This document shows, piece after piece, positions 44,016-53,895 of a DNA stretch of 64,000 nucleotides (its first letter is position 1; each line of letters begins with the position of its first letter). The stretch lies in contig NZ_BDCA01000001.1 of the NCBI RefSeq assembly GCF_001613265.1, positions 496,001-560,000 on the forward strand. The letters are read 5' to 3'. The notes under the pieces are model-generated. The model was not told where the DNA came from and made no database searches. It saw nothing but the letters and a program-made list of their open reading frames with translations. A program made the position numbers and the translations under genes. This DNA is from Nocardia vermiculata NBRC 100427 (GTDB lineage Bacteria; Actinomycetota; Actinomycetes; Mycobacteriales; Mycobacteriaceae).

Positions 44016-46019
44016 ATGCCGTCGCTCGCCCGTATTCGCCGATCGCGCCCGCCGATGCTCCTCTCGGTGCTGCTGTCGCTGCTGTTCGGCTTCGTCCTGG
44101 GCTGCTGCGGTTCGGCCGTCGCCGACGAACCGGCACGGCTGGGCGACTATGTGACCGACAATGCGCATGCGCTCGACGGCAGCGGGCGCGATGCGGTCCG
44201 CGGATCCGTGGACGCGCTCTACAGCGCGCACCGGGAACGGCTGTGGGTGGTCTACGTCCACGATTTCGGTGGTCTCGACCCGCAGACCTGGGGTGACCGC
44301 ACCGCAGCGGAATCCGGTTTCGGGGAACGCGACGTCCTGCTGTCCATCGCGACCGCCGACCGCTCCTACTCCCTGGCCGGCACGCTGCCCACATCGGTGA
44401 GCGACTCGGAACTGGATACGCTGCTCGCCGACCAGGTCGAGCCCCGCTTGCGCGACGGACGGTGGGCGGATGCGGCGGTCGCCACGGCAGACGGACTGTC
44501 CTCGGCCATGGGCAATTCCGGCGGCAGCGGGATCTGGCCGCTGATCGTGATCACACTGCTCGTGCTGGGTGTGCTCGGCCTGGTCCTGGGCTATTCGCAG
44601 TGGCGCAAACGCTCCCGCACCCGAGCCGAGACCGCCGCGGTCGGCGACGTCGACCCGACCGATACCGCCGCACTGAGCCGGCTCCGGCCGGATCTGCTGG
44701 AAGCCCGTGCCGCACAGATCCTGGTCGAGACCGACGATGCCGTCCGCAACAGTGCCGACGAGTTGCGCTTGGCCACCGACGAATTCGGCGCCACCGCCAC
44801 CACCTCCTTCGGCGCCGCGCTGCAATCGGCGAAAAATGCGTTGGAGCACGCCTTTTCGATCCGTCAACGGCTGGACGACGACATTCCCGAAACCCCGGAT
44901 CAGCGTCGGGACCTACTCGTGGAATTGATCTCGACCTGCGGGCGCGCCGATGCCGAACTGGACGCCAAGGTCGCCGAATTCGACGCGATGCGCAATCTTC
45001 TCATCGATGCACCACAGCGGCTGGATGCACTCACGCGGGCCGTGGTCGACCTCACCGTGCGCCTGCCCCACGCACAGGACGCACTGACGCGGCTGCTGCA
45101 GGCGCAACCGGATTCGGTCACCGCACCGGTGCGCGACAACGTCACGATGGCCCGTGACCGGATCGGCTATGCCGAGGAGTCGATCGAGCAGGGACGCGCT
45201 GCCACCGAACAGCCGGTCGGGCGCCAGGGTGGTGCGGTGGCCGCAATTCGTGCCGCGGAGGCCGCGGTCGGCGCGGCGCGCACGCTGCTCGATGCCGTCG
45301 ACACCGCCGAGACCGACATCGTGCAGGCGCGGGCCGGGTTGCCCGCCGCGACAGCCGAACTGGACCACGATCTCGATACGGCGGCCGGACTCACCGAACA
45401 CGGCGGCCCCGATCTCGCCGCGGCGATCACCGAGGCGCGCGCCGCCCGGGACGCCGCACAGGCGAACGGGGACGCGGACCCGCTGGGCTCGTTCCAGCGC
45501 GCCGTCGCCGCCGATGCCGCGCTCGACCGCGCCGTCGAAGCGGCGGGCGCACGCAAACTGGCGGCCGACCAACTGCACCGCCGACTGGAGCAGGCACTGA
45601 CCGCCGCACGCGGTCAGGTCCATGCGGCGGCCGACTTCATCGGTACCCGTCGCGGAGCGGTGACGGCGACACCCCGCACCCGGCTCTCCGAGGCGGAGCG
45701 CGAACTGGCTCACGCCGAGGAGCTGTCCGGAACCGACCAGCGCACGGCACTGACACATGCGCAGCGGGCGGCCGAACTGGCCACTCGTGCACTGTATGCC
45801 GCACAGTCCGAGGTTCGGGATTGGCAAGCGACCCGGCCTGTTTCGGGAGGTTCACAGGCGGGGGCGGTGCTCGGCGGCATACTCATCGACAGCATGCTGC
45901 GTGGCGGCATGCGCGGGGGCGGGTTCGGTGGTCGGCCGATGGGCAGAAGTAGCTGGGGCCCATCCTCTTTCGGTGGATCCAGCGGTTCCCGGCGGATCAA
46001 CCGCGGCGGACGATTCTGA
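44016..46019 (+). CDS. TPM-domain membrane protein (Rv2345-like)
   Basis: A 667-residue protein: signal/membrane segment at about residues 14-36, TPM_phosphatase domain (about 42-165), a second membrane helix at about 173-190, a long Ala/Glu/Arg-rich helical region of about 400 residues likely forming coiled coil, and a Gly-rich C-terminal tail (GGGFGGRPMGRSSWG). It is the size and domain order of M. tuberculosis Rv2345, which sits next to dgt and dnaG. The TPM domain of related proteins has phosphatase activity or assembly roles at the membrane; exact function is unknown here. Confidence 0.87.
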   Translation: MPSLARIRRSRPPMLLSVLLSLLFGFVLGCCGSAVADEPARLGDYVTDNAHALDGSGRDAVRGSVDALYSAHRERLWVVYVHDFGGLDPQTWGDRTAAESGFGERDVLLSIATADRSYSLAGTLPTSVSDSELDTLLADQVEPRLRDGRWADAAVATADGLSSAMGNSGGSGIWPLIVITLLVLGVLGLVLGYSQWRKRSRTRAETAAVGDVDPTDTAALSRLRPDLLEARAAQILVETDDAVRNSADELRLATDEFGATATTSFGAALQSAKNALEHAFSIRQRLDDDIPETPDQRRDLLVELISTCGRADAELDAKVAEFDAMRNLLIDAPQRLDALTRAVVDLTVRLPHAQDALTRLLQAQPDSVTAPVRDNVTMARDRIGYAEESIEQGRAATEQPVGRQGGAVAAIRAAEAAVGAARTLLDAVDTAETDIVQARAGLPAATAELDHDLDTAAGLTEHGGPDLAAAITEARAARDAAQANGDADPLGSFQRAVAADAALDRAVEAAGARKLAADQLHRRLEQALTAARGQVHAAADFIGTRRGAVTATPRTRLSEAERELAHAEELSGTDQRTALTHAQRAAELATRALYAAQSEVRDWQATRPVSGGSQAGAVLGGILIDSMLRGGMRGGGFGGRPMGRSSWGPSSFGGSSGSRRINRGGRF

Positions 46020-46123
46020 GGTGAACACCATCAGGCGGTAGCGGATCCGGCTCCGGGACAGCGGATCCGGGCCACGGGCAACAGCGGCTCGCCGTCTTCG
46101 GGCTCGGCACCCGGCTGCCCGGG

Positions 46124-47044
46124 TCAGGGCAGCAGCACGATCTTCCCGCGCGTGTGGCCGTGTTCGAGTTCGGTGAACGCGTCTCGTACCTCGGTCAGCG
46201 GATAGGTGGCGGCGATCGGGATCCGCACCGTTCCCGCCGCGGCGAGTTGGGCGAGTTGGGCCAGTACATCGATGGTGTCGGCGGCGGCATTGCCCTCGGC
46301 CTTCACCCCGTACCGCCGTACTGCGGCGAAGTCGGCGATGGTGTCGATCCGCTCGGGTGACACTCCCAGTTCGAGTGCCAGTTCCACATACGGGGCGCCG
46401 TACGCATCGATGAATCCGTCGAGTCCGGCCGGTGCCAGTGCTCGAATGCGTTCGGCGAGCCCGTCGCCGTATTCGACCGCCACCGCACCCAGCTCCCGCA
46501 GGTACTCCTGGTTGTCCGGGCCGGCGATGCCGATCACGGTCACTTCGCGGGCGCGCAGCAGCTGCACGGCGATCGAGCCGACACCGCCGGCCGCGCCGGC
46601 GACCGCGATCGTGTCTCCCGGTGCGGCACCGACCGCACGTACCGCGGCGAAGGCGGTCGTTCCCGCCACGTACAGCGAACCGGCGGCCTCCCAGGACAGG
46701 GCGGCCGGTTTGCCGGTCACCTGTTCGGCCGGGACCACCACACGAGTCGCGTGCGCGGAGCGTTCGCTGCTGAAGCCGAGCACCTCGTCGCCGACCGCCA
46801 TGCCGCTGACGCCCGCACCGAGTGCCGCGATTCGTCCGGCGAAATCGCTGCCCTGCCCGGACGGGAAGGTCGCGGGCCACATGTCGTGCAGCGCGCCGCT
46901 GCGAATCTTGGCCTCCCCCGGGTTGATTCCGGCGGCGACGATGTCGACCGCGACCGTTCCGGGACCGGGCTGTGGGTCCGGGACCTCGCGGACATCCAGG
47001 ACGTCGGGATCACCGTATCGATCGAAGACGACCGCCTGAGCCAT
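46124..47044 (-). CDS. NADP-dependent quinone oxidoreductase-like MDR protein
   Basis: A 306-residue zinc-free medium-chain reductase (QOR type): FDRYGDPDVLDVREVPDP at the start, GSDFAGRIAALGAGVSGMAVGDEV, and the nucleotide motif AGAAGGVGS. It would reduce quinones or enones using NADPH. ATG at 47044 has AAGGTG upstream and is preferred over an ATG 9 bases earlier. It lies between the TPM gene and glyS; it is not part of the mycobacterial syntenic block. Confidence 0.87.
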   Translation of the reverse strand: MAQAVVFDRYGDPDVLDVREVPDPQPGPGTVAVDIVAAGINPGEAKIRSGALHDMWPATFPSGQGSDFAGRIAALGAGVSGMAVGDEVLGFSSERSAHATRVVVPAEQVTGKPAALSWEAAGSLYVAGTTAFAAVRAVGAAPGDTIAVAGAAGGVGSIAVQLLRAREVTVIGIAGPDNQEYLRELGAVAVEYGDGLAERIRALAPAGLDGFIDAYGAPYVELALELGVSPERIDTIADFAAVRRYGVKAEGNAAADTIDVLAQLAQLAAAGTVRIPIAATYPLTEVRDAFTELEHGHTRGKIVLLP

Positions 47045-47110
47045 GACCGGCACCTTTCGTCGAGACCGGGCCTGCGGACCATCGCATCAGCCGGTGCTCG
47101 AACGACACCA

Positions 47111-47132
47111 CCCACTCCGTCTCCGGAGTGGG
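47111..47132. terminator. Hairpin between glyS and reductase gene
   Basis: CCCACTCCG and CGGAGTGGG (47111-47119 and 47124-47132) form a 9-bp perfect stem with a TCTC loop. No T-tract follows on either strand. It may help end glyS transcripts or fold in the leader of the reductase gene. Confidence 0.4.
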
Positions 47133-47319
47133 CAGGTCCGATGTCCCGGTAACGCTCGGGCCGAGCCCGGACCGCTGCGACGCGTCTGCAATCGGATATG
47201 CCCGGTACAGCAGCACTTATGCCTGTTCGGTGTCGACCCGCCGGATTCAGCGGATTTGCCCGCTTCGGCACGAGCCGTGGCCGCGGCCCGCGCACCACCG
47301 GCGCGCGAGCCGAGATAGC

Positions 47320-48711
47320 TCAGGCACCCAGCAGGCGCTGCGCCAGATATCCCTCGACCTGGTCCAGGGCGATCCGCTCCTGGCTCATCGAATCGCGCTC
47401 CCGCACGGTGACGGCCTGATCGTCGAGGGTGTCGAAGTCGACGGTGATGCAGAACGGGGTGCCGATCTCGTCCTGGCGGCGGTAGCGGCGGCCGATGGCG
47501 CCGGCATCGTCGAAGTCGACATTCCAGTTCTTGCGCAGTTGCGCGGCGAGATCCTTCGCCTTGGGCGACAGATCGGCGTTGCGCGACAACGGGAGTACCG
47601 CGGCCTTGACCGGCGCGAGCCGGCGGTCCAGCCGCAGCACGGTGCGCTTTTCCAGGACGCCCTTGGCGTTGGGCGCCTCGTCCTCGACGTAGGCGTCGAT
47701 CAGGAAGGCCATCAGTGAACGGGTCAGGCCCGCGGCAGGTTCGATCACGTAGGGCGTGTAGCGCTCGTTGGTGTTCTGATCGAAGTAGTTGAGCTCGGTG
47801 CCGGAATGCTTCGAATGCGTGCCCAGGTCGAAGTCGGTGCGGTTGGCGACCCCCTCCAGCTCACCCCATTCACTGCCCTGGAAGTGGAAGCGGTACTCGA
47901 TATCGACCGTGCGGGTCGAATAGTGCGAGAGCTTCTCCTTCGGATGCTCGTAGAGCCGCAGGTTCTCCGGGTCGATACCGAGATCGGTGTACCAGGCCAG
48001 GCGGGTGTCGATCCAGTACTGATGCCACTGCTCGTCCTCACCCGGCTTGACGAAGAACTCCATCTCCATCTGCTCGAACTCGCGGGTGCGGAAGATGAAG
48101 TTGCCCGGGGTGATCTCGTTGCGGAAGCTCTTACCGATCTGCGCGATGCCGAACGGCGGCTTCTTCCGCGCGGTGGTCATCACATTGGCGAAGTTCACGA
48201 AGATGCCCTGCGCGGTTTCCGGGCGCAGGTAGTGCAGGCCTTCCTCGGACTCGATCGGGCCGAGGTAGGTCTTGAGCATCATGTTGAAATCGCGCGGCTC
48301 GGTCCACTTGCCGACGGTGCCGCAGTCCGGGCAGCCGACCAGCTCCATGGACACGGTGTCCGGGTCGTCGATCTTGTGCTTGGCCGCGTAGGCCTCCTGC
48401 AGGTGGTCCTGCCGGTGCCGCTTGTGGCAGTTCAGGCATTCGACCAGCGGATCGTTGAAGACGTTGACGTGCCCCGACGCCACCCAGACCGGCCGCGGCA
48501 GGATGATCGAGGAGTCCAGGCCGACCACATCGTCGCGGCTGGTGACCATGGCACGCCACCACTGCTTCTTGATGTTCTCCTTGAACTCGACACCCAGCGG
48601 ACCGTAATCCCATGCCGAGCGGGTGCCTCCGTAGATCTCGCCGCTGGGAAATACGAGCCCCCGGCGCTTGGCGAGATTGGCGACGGTGTCGACCTTCGAC
48701 TTGGGTGCCAC
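47320..48711 (-). CDS. glyS: Glycyl-tRNA synthetase (dimeric alpha2 type)
   Basis: Charges tRNA-Gly with glycine. The 463-residue length equals that of mycobacterial GlyS (Rv2357c). Class II features are visible: [17 protein letters not shown] (motif 2 neighbourhood), [20 protein letters not shown], and a later [20 protein letters not shown]. Two Cys pairs ([17 protein letters not shown]) form the insertion zinc site. GTG at 48711 with GGGAGAG upstream is the start, longer in-frame extensions being unlikely. Confidence 0.97.
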   Translation of the reverse strand: MAPKSKVDTVANLAKRRGLVFPSGEIYGGTRSAWDYGPLGVEFKENIKKQWWRAMVTSRDDVVGLDSSIILPRPVWVASGHVNVFNDPLVECLNCHKRHRQDHLQEAYAAKHKIDDPDTVSMELVGCPDCGTVGKWTEPRDFNMMLKTYLGPIESEEGLHYLRPETAQGIFVNFANVMTTARKKPPFGIAQIGKSFRNEITPGNFIFRTREFEQMEMEFFVKPGEDEQWHQYWIDTRLAWYTDLGIDPENLRLYEHPKEKLSHYSTRTVDIEYRFHFQGSEWGELEGVANRTDFDLGTHSKHSGTELNYFDQNTNERYTPYVIEPAAGLTRSLMAFLIDAYVEDEAPNAKGVLEKRTVLRLDRRLAPVKAAVLPLSRNADLSPKAKDLAAQLRKNWNVDFDDAGAIGRRYRRQDEIGTPFCITVDFDTLDDQAVTVRERDSMSQERIALDQVEGYLAQRLLGA

Positions 48712-48819
48712 GGTGCTAGCTCTCCCTCTGGATGATGGATCGGCGATTCGTCCCAGCCTAGCGATACCGTCGGGTGCAGCGCGAAGCAGTATCGACCGGA
48801 AACGCGCGAGGCCCGGAAG

Positions 48820-48849
48820 TTGACATGCGCAACTGTGCATATTAATAAT
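48820..48849 (+). promoter_or_regulatory. SmtB promoter with overlapping operator
   Basis: TTGACA at 48820-48825 is followed after 17 bases by TAATAA (48843-48848), a near-consensus sigma-70 type promoter for the smtB-zur operon. The spacer holds ATGCGCA-AC-TGTGCAT (48825-48840), one mismatch from a perfect inverted repeat and the size of an ArsR/SmtB site, so SmtB should block its own promoter when zinc is low. Confidence 0.72.
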
Positions 48850-48879
48850 GGCATCGGTTTCCAATAAGGAGTTGGTTCG

Positions 48880-49275
48880 ATGACCGCCGACAGCGGTGCC
48901 CCCGCGCGTCGAAGCCGCGTCGCCGTCGAGGCGCCCACACCGATCCCGCACGACCCCTATCCGTATCGGGCGCCGGTCGCGCCGGCGGTTCCGGCGCGCA
49001 ACACCCTCGACAACGCGGGTGAGCTGCTACGGGCCCTCGCCGCGCCGGTGCGGATCGCGATCGTGCTGCAGCTGCGGGAGTCACCGCGCTGTGTCCACGA
49101 ACTGGTCGATACGCTGGGGGTGACACAGCCGCTGGTCAGCCAGCACCTGCGCATCCTCAAATCCGCGGGAGTGGTGCGCGGCGAGCGCACCGGCCGCGAA
49201 GTCATCTACGAACTGGTCGACGATCATTTGGCACGCATTGTCGTCGACGCTGTCGCACACGCCGAGGAAGGATGA
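48880..49275 (+). CDS. smtB: Zinc-sensing ArsR/SmtB family repressor
   Basis: A 131-residue winged-helix regulator, orthologous to M. tuberculosis SmtB (Rv2358). Core helices are [20 protein letters not shown] and recognition region [18 protein letters not shown]. The C-terminal helix has the alpha5 metal site D-x-H-x10-H-x2-E (Asp114, His116, His127, Glu130), which binds zinc in this family and releases the protein from DNA. AAGGAG precedes the ATG. Its stop overlaps the zur start (ATGA), so zinc excess induces Zur as in mycobacteria. Confidence 0.95.
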   Translation: MTADSGAPARRSRVAVEAPTPIPHDPYPYRAPVAPAVPARNTLDNAGELLRALAAPVRIAIVLQLRESPRCVHELVDTLGVTQPLVSQHLRILKSAGVVRGERTGREVIYELVDDHLARIVVDAVAHAEEG

Positions 49276-49727
49276 TCGTGCCGGAGAAAACGGGCACAGC
49301 CGAGAAAACGGTCGGAATCCGCAGCACCCGCCAGCGCAGCGCGATCACCGCGCTCCTGGGCGATATCGAGGAATTCCGATCGGCTCAGGACCTGCACGAC
49401 GAACTGCGCCGCCGCGGTGAGGGCATCGGGCTCACCACCGTGTACCGGACGCTGCAGTCGCTCGCCGATGCGGGCAAGGTCGACGTATTGCGTACCGACA
49501 CCGGCGAATCGGTGTACCGGCAGTGCTCCAAGGGGCACCACCACCACCTGGTGTGCCGGCAGTGCGGTCGCACCGTCGAGGTGGAAGGACCGACCGTGGA
49601 GGCCTGGGCCGAAGCGATCGCGGGTGAGCACGGCTTCACCGACATCAGTCACACCATGGAGGTGTTCGGTACCTGCCGCGACTGCGCGGCGGTCACCGCG
49701 GCACGCCGCGAACGCACCTCGCACTGA
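49272..49727 (+). CDS. zur: Zinc uptake regulator Zur (FurB)
   Basis: A 151-residue Fur-family repressor that, with zinc bound, shuts off zinc uptake genes. The DNA-binding half has STRQRSAITALLGDIEEFRS and the metal half has KGHHHHLVCRQCGRTVEV; the structural zinc is held by Cys95, Cys98, Cys135 and Cys138. It corresponds to Rv2359. It overlaps smtB by 4 nt (ATGA) and is transcribed with it. Confidence 0.95.
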   Translation: MIVPEKTGTAEKTVGIRSTRQRSAITALLGDIEEFRSAQDLHDELRRRGEGIGLTTVYRTLQSLADAGKVDVLRTDTGESVYRQCSKGHHHHLVCRQCGRTVEVEGPTVEAWAEAIAGEHGFTDISHTMEVFGTCRDCAAVTAARRERTSH

Positions 49728-49755
49728 CCGGCGGGCGCCCGACCGGTCCTCCCGG

Positions 49756-50166
49756 TCAGGGCACCAGCCCCTGGCGGGCCCGGCTCGCCCCGGAGAGCAC
49801 CAGCAGCAGCATGGTCACCAGCGCGTCGTCGCCGAGCCCGGCCGCGGGGAAGGTGTAGCGCAGCAGCACATCGGCCTGCTTCTCGTGCGCGATGATGGTC
49901 AGCGAACCGAACTGCAGGGCGTTGTTGCGATCGGCGACCCGCTTGTGCAGTTGCGGTTTCAACGGCCGGTCCCAGGCGAGTACGCAGGTCAGCGTCAGTA
50001 CGTCCAGGCCGGGCGCCAGCGTCACCGCACGCAGCGAGCACAGGGTGCCCTCGAATTCGAATCCGAGCGCACCGCCCTCCTCGTCCCGTACCGCGATACC
50101 CGCGGCACGCAGGCATTCCGCGGCCTGATCGTGCAATTGCCGGGCGACGGTCAACTCCTCGCTCAC
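49756..50166 (-). CDS. YbjN-like protein (Rv2360c homologue)
   Basis: A 136-residue soluble protein with the fold of YbjN/type III secretion chaperone-like proteins ([20 protein letters not shown], then [19 protein letters not shown]). M. tuberculosis Rv2360c is the same length and lies in the same place. Function unknown. The start overlaps the uppS stop by 4 nt, so it is coupled to uppS. Confidence 0.85.
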   Translation of the reverse strand: MSEELTVARQLHDQAAECLRAAGIAVRDEEGGALGFEFEGTLCSLRAVTLAPGLDVLTLTCVLAWDRPLKPQLHKRVADRNNALQFGSLTIIAHEKQADVLLRYTFPAAGLGDDALVTMLLLVLSGASRARQGLVP

Positions 50167-50951
50167 TTCACACCACCGAACCGGCGATCACGCTTCGCGT
50201 ACTCCACACATGCCTCCCACAGGTCACGTCGGTCGAAATCCGGAAACAGGGTGTGCTGGAAGACGAACTCGGCGTACGCCGACTGCCAGATCAGGAAATT
50301 GGAGCTGCGCAACTCCCCGGAGGGCCGCAGGAACAGATCCACATCCGGCATATCCGGTTCGTCCAGGAACTTCGCGAAGGTGGATTCGTCGACCTTCTCC
50401 GGATCCAGCTGCCCGGCCGCCACCCGGCGTGCGATCTCCCGTGCCGCATCGGCGATTTCGGCGCGGCCACCGTAGTTGACACACATGGTCAGAGTCATCA
50501 CCGTGTTGTCCTTGGTGAGCTCCTCGGCGACCTCGAGTTCCTTGATCACGCTGCGCCACAGCCGCGGACGCCGGCCCGCCCAGCGCACGCGCACACCCAG
50601 CTCGTGCATCTCGTCGCGGCGGCGCCGGATCACATCGCGGTTGAATCCCATCAGGAACCGCACCTCGTCGGGACTGCGCCGCCAGTTCTCGGTCGAGAAG
50701 GCGTAGGCGGACAGCCACTTCACACCGATCTCGATACAGCCCTCGACGGTGTCCATCAGCACCGCTTCACCGCGCTCGTGCCCGACCGTACGAGGCAGGC
50801 CCTGTTCCTGCGCCCAGCGACCGTTACCGTCCATCACCAGCGCCACGTGTTTGGGCACGAACTCCGCGGGCAGCGCGGGCGGGGTCGCGCCCGACGGGTG
50901 CGGTGACGGCGGGCGAATCGTGCGAGAGGGCTGGGAGCGGTTACCGATCAC
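50163..50951 (-). CDS. uppS: Isoprenyl (decaprenyl) diphosphate synthase
   Basis: A cis-prenyltransferase that makes the polyprenyl carrier lipid for cell-wall synthesis; the orthologue is Rv2361c. The 262-residue protein has [13 protein letters not shown] (Asp41 binding the allylic pyrophosphate magnesium), [24 protein letters not shown] and the C-terminal [18 protein letters not shown] at 50951 is the likely start. Its stop overlaps the YbjN-like gene. In mycobacteria recO follows directly, but here accessory genes intervene. Confidence 0.94.
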   Translation of the reverse strand: MIGNRSQPSRTIRPPSPHPSGATPPALPAEFVPKHVALVMDGNGRWAQEQGLPRTVGHERGEAVLMDTVEGCIEIGVKWLSAYAFSTENWRRSPDEVRFLMGFNRDVIRRRRDEMHELGVRVRWAGRRPRLWRSVIKELEVAEELTKDNTVMTLTMCVNYGGRAEIADAAREIARRVAAGQLDPEKVDESTFAKFLDEPDMPDVDLFLRPSGELRSSNFLIWQSAYAEFVFQHTLFPDFDRRDLWEACVEYAKRDRRFGGVK

Positions 50952-51008
50952 ATCACCTATCCTGCAACATCCGGCAGCGCCCGCGAGGCCGGGCCACCGG
51001 TCGCCAGG

Positions 51009-51830
51009 TCATCGGCGCTTGACACCGACACCGGACCACACCCCGAAGGCGGAATCCGCCCAGGCGAGCCGCTCCTCCGGAATGTAGAAATCCGGGTTCG
51101 GCTGCCAGCGATGCAGCGGAACGACTCCGGGTTCGACCAGCTCCAGCCCGTCGAAGAATCGGGCCACCGCGGCTTTGTCCCGCAGGGGGACGGTCATCCC
51201 GTTCGACTCGTACACCTTCACGACCTTCTGGAAGGCCTCGGGATTCAGATCGCTGGAAGCATGTGTGATCGCCAGATACGACCCGGGGACGAACGCATCC
51301 ATGTAGGTGCGCACGATGTCGTAGGCCCCCTCCTCGTCGGGGATGAAATGCATGATCGCGGCGAGGTTGAGCGCCACCGGTTGGGACAGATCGATCACCG
51401 CTCGGAATTTCTCCGAGCCGAGAATGTCCTCCGTATCGCGCACGTCCGAGGCAATGAATTCGGTACGGCCTTCCGCCGAGCCCACCATCAGCGCCCGCGC
51501 GTGCGCCAGGACCAGCGGATCGTGGTCGACGTACACGACACGGCAGTGCGGGTCCACCGCCTGCACGGCGTTGTGCAGATTCGGTTCCGTCGGAATTCCG
51601 GTTCCGATATCGAGAAACTGCCGCACCCCGTCGCGAGCGGCGTACCGTGCCGCCCGGTGGACGAATTCGCGATTGGCCCGGGCGGCCTGTGCCGTCTCCG
51701 GGAAGGCTTCCATCACCTTCGACGCGGCCTCCCGGTCGGCCGGATAGTTGTCCTTGCCGCCCAGGTAGTAGTCGTACATCCGCGCCGAATGCGCCTTCTG
51801 GGTATCGAACTCGACCAGTTCGTGGGACAT
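51009..51830 (-). CDS. SAM-dependent methyltransferase, PF04672 type (S-adenosyl methyltransferase)
   Basis: A 273-residue methyltransferase of the DUF574/Methyltransf_19 family, abundant in Streptomyces and Nocardia and of largely unknown substrate. Signatures: SARMYDYYLGGKDNYPADRE, FLDIGTGIPTEPNLHNAVQ, VVYVDHDPLVLAHARALM and LNLAAIMHFIPDEE. ATG at 51830 with GGAGAAGG upstream. It is divergent from an F420-type oxidoreductase gene and is inserted between uppS and recO, breaking mycobacterial synteny. Confidence 0.88.
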   Translation of the reverse strand: MSHELVEFDTQKAHSARMYDYYLGGKDNYPADREAASKVMEAFPETAQAARANREFVHRAARYAARDGVRQFLDIGTGIPTEPNLHNAVQAVDPHCRVVYVDHDPLVLAHARALMVGSAEGRTEFIASDVRDTEDILGSEKFRAVIDLSQPVALNLAAIMHFIPDEEGAYDIVRTYMDAFVPGSYLAITHASSDLNPEAFQKVVKVYESNGMTVPLRDKAAVARFFDGLELVEPGVVPLHRWQPNPDFYIPEERLAWADSAFGVWSGVGVKRR

Positions 51831-52049
51831 CGAAGCCTTCTCCATATTGCCGGGTGAACCTCCGACCGAAGGTACCCCTCCGACGCGGCGTCGACACCGC
51901 GAATCCGGCGGCAAGCGAAAGTTCCGGGCCGCCACTGTTTCTCGCAGCGCGAACAACCGCATTCACCTGCCACGAAACGGTTGACCTGGAGCACACTCCA
52001 AGGGCTAGCGTACGGAACGCAGAACAGGCATCGACAAGGAGAACCACGG

Positions 52050-52925
52050 ATGGAATTCGGCATTCACGTTCCGATCTTCGACATCGACGGGGGCACCTCC
52101 GCGATAGCCGGAGAACTGGCCCGGGTCGGCAGCGCGGCGGAAGGCGCCGGTGCCACCTGGCTGTCGTTCATGGACCACTACTTCCAGATCGAACCGACCG
52201 GGCTGCCGGCCGAGGCGAACATGCTCGAGGGCTACACCACACTCGGCTACCTGGCCGCGCACACCTCCACGATCGACCTGGGACTATTGGTCACGGGCGT
52301 GACCTATCGCCATCCCGGACTGCTGGCCAAGATCGTCACCACGGTCGACGTTCTCTCGGGCGGTCGTGCGACGCTCGGACTCGGCGCAGCCTGGTTCGAG
52401 CGCGAACATCGCGGCATGGGGGTCGATTTCCCGCCGATCTCGGAGCGTTTCGAACGACTGGAAGAGACACTGCAGATCTGCGCGCAGATGTGGGATCCCG
52501 AGAACAACGGGCCGTTCGAGGGCAAGCACTATCAGCTGGCCGAGACGCTGTGCTCACCGCAGCCGATCCACCGCCCGAAGGTGCTGATCGGCGGTGGGGG
52601 TGAGAAGAAGACGCTGCGACTGGTGGCGCAATACGGCGACGCCTGCAACCTGTCCGCCTCCTCCCCCGAGGATGTGGCGCACAAACTCGACGTGCTGCGC
52701 CGCCACTGCGACGATGTGGGCCGCGATGTCGGCACCATCCGTACCACCATCATGGCGAACAACCCGCGACCCGCACCGGACAACCGGGACGAATTCGTCC
52801 GCGCCATGGCCGATTACGCGAAACTGGGCATCGACGCGGTACTGGTCACCCCGACCACCGGTTCCCCCGCGGCGTGGATCGAGCAGATGGCACCGGTGGT
52901 TCCGCAGCTGGCCGACCTCGGATAG
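52050..52925 (+). CDS. F420-dependent luciferase-like oxidoreductase
   Basis: A 291-residue LLM-class oxidoreductase of the kind that uses coenzyme F420 (TIGR03560-like): EFGIHVPIFDIDGG, WLSFMDHYFQIEPTG, DLGLLVTGVTYRHPGLLAKI, GRATLGLGAAWFEREHRGMG and KVLIGGGGEKKTLRLVAQ. Substrate unknown; family members reduce or oxidise small molecules and antibiotics. ATG at 52050 has AAGGAG upstream. It is divergent from the methyltransferase at 51009 and converges with recO. Confidence 0.87.
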   Translation: MEFGIHVPIFDIDGGTSAIAGELARVGSAAEGAGATWLSFMDHYFQIEPTGLPAEANMLEGYTTLGYLAAHTSTIDLGLLVTGVTYRHPGLLAKIVTTVDVLSGGRATLGLGAAWFEREHRGMGVDFPPISERFERLEETLQICAQMWDPENNGPFEGKHYQLAETLCSPQPIHRPKVLIGGGGEKKTLRLVAQYGDACNLSASSPEDVAHKLDVLRRHCDDVGRDVGTIRTTIMANNPRPAPDNRDEFVRAMADYAKLGIDAVLVTPTTGSPAAWIEQMAPVVPQLADLG

Positions 52926-52996
52926 GCACACCGGGCCTACGTCCCGGATGTCTGTGGCGCCCGGGTCGTGGTCCGCACCCGGTCCGGCCGTCCGGG

Positions 52997-53770
52997 TCAT
53001 CCGACCCGGGAATCCACCTGCTCCACCGTTTCGTGCGGGCGGGAGCGTTCGATCAGCGGCAGAGTGCGCAACTGCCGCTCCAGATGCCACTGCAGATGCG
53101 CGGCGGTGAGCCCGCTGGCCTGGCGGCGAATCGAATCGGCGACCACGTCCAGCCCCGCCCAGTCGCCGCGGTGCAGTGCGCTCATCAGTTCCAGCACACC
53201 CACCGACGGGGTGGCCGAGCCGGGCGGACGGCAATGCACACAGACCGCTCCACCGGCGGCCACGTGGAAAGCACGGTGCGGACCCGGCGTCGCACAGCGG
53301 GCGCAGTCGTCGAGCGCCGGTGCCCAGCCCGCGAACCCCATCGCACGCAGCAGGAAGGCGTCGAGAACGAGTTCGTGCGGGCGATGCGCGGCGGCGATCG
53401 CACGCAGCGCACCCGCTGTGAGGGTGTGCAGCCGTGGCGCGGGCGCGCGTTCCTCCCCGGCGAGCCGCTCGGCGGTTTCCAGGACCGCGCAGGCGGCGGT
53501 GTAGCGACCGTAGTCGGCGACGATGTCGGCGGCGAACGCTTCCACCGTGTGTACCTGGGTGACGGTGTCGAGGTTGCGTCCCGGGTACAGCTGCACATCG
53601 ATATAGGCGAACGGCTCCAGCCGCGCCCCGAATTTGGACCGGGTGCGCCGCACTCCCTTCGCCACCGCCCGCACCAGTCCGTGCTGACGGGTGAGCAGCG
53701 TGACGATGCGATCGGCCTCACCCAGCTTGTGCTGGCGCAGCACAATCGCCTGGTCCCGATACAACAACAC
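52997..53770 (-). CDS. recO: DNA repair protein RecO
   Basis: Works with RecR and RecF in loading RecA at gaps. The 257-residue protein has an N-terminal OB fold (LYRDQAIVLRQHKLGEADRI, TLLTRQHGLVRAVAKGVRRT) and a Cys-rich zinc site in the middle (CARCATPGPHRAFH, VCVHCRPPG). GTG at 53770 with GGGAG upstream is the family start. Orthologue of Rv2362c, but separated from uppS by accessory genes. Confidence 0.93.
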   Translation of the reverse strand: MLLYRDQAIVLRQHKLGEADRIVTLLTRQHGLVRAVAKGVRRTRSKFGARLEPFAYIDVQLYPGRNLDTVTQVHTVEAFAADIVADYGRYTAACAVLETAERLAGEERAPAPRLHTLTAGALRAIAAAHRPHELVLDAFLLRAMGFAGWAPALDDCARCATPGPHRAFHVAAGGAVCVHCRPPGSATPSVGVLELMSALHRGDWAGLDVVADSIRRQASGLTAAHLQWHLERQLRTLPLIERSRPHETVEQVDSRVG

Positions 53771-53895
53771 GTGGACAGTCTCCCACGCGGCGCCGACCGT
53801 GGCGCCGCCCCCACGCCTCCGGCCGCCGACATTCCCGTGCCGGTCCGGTACCGGCGCTGCGACCTCGTGCGCGCCGTCGCACGATCGCCTGTGGT

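Noticed and set aside
47045..47319. Short frames between the reductase gene and glyS
   Set aside because: They lack ribosome-binding sites and normal composition; only a hairpin is supported here.
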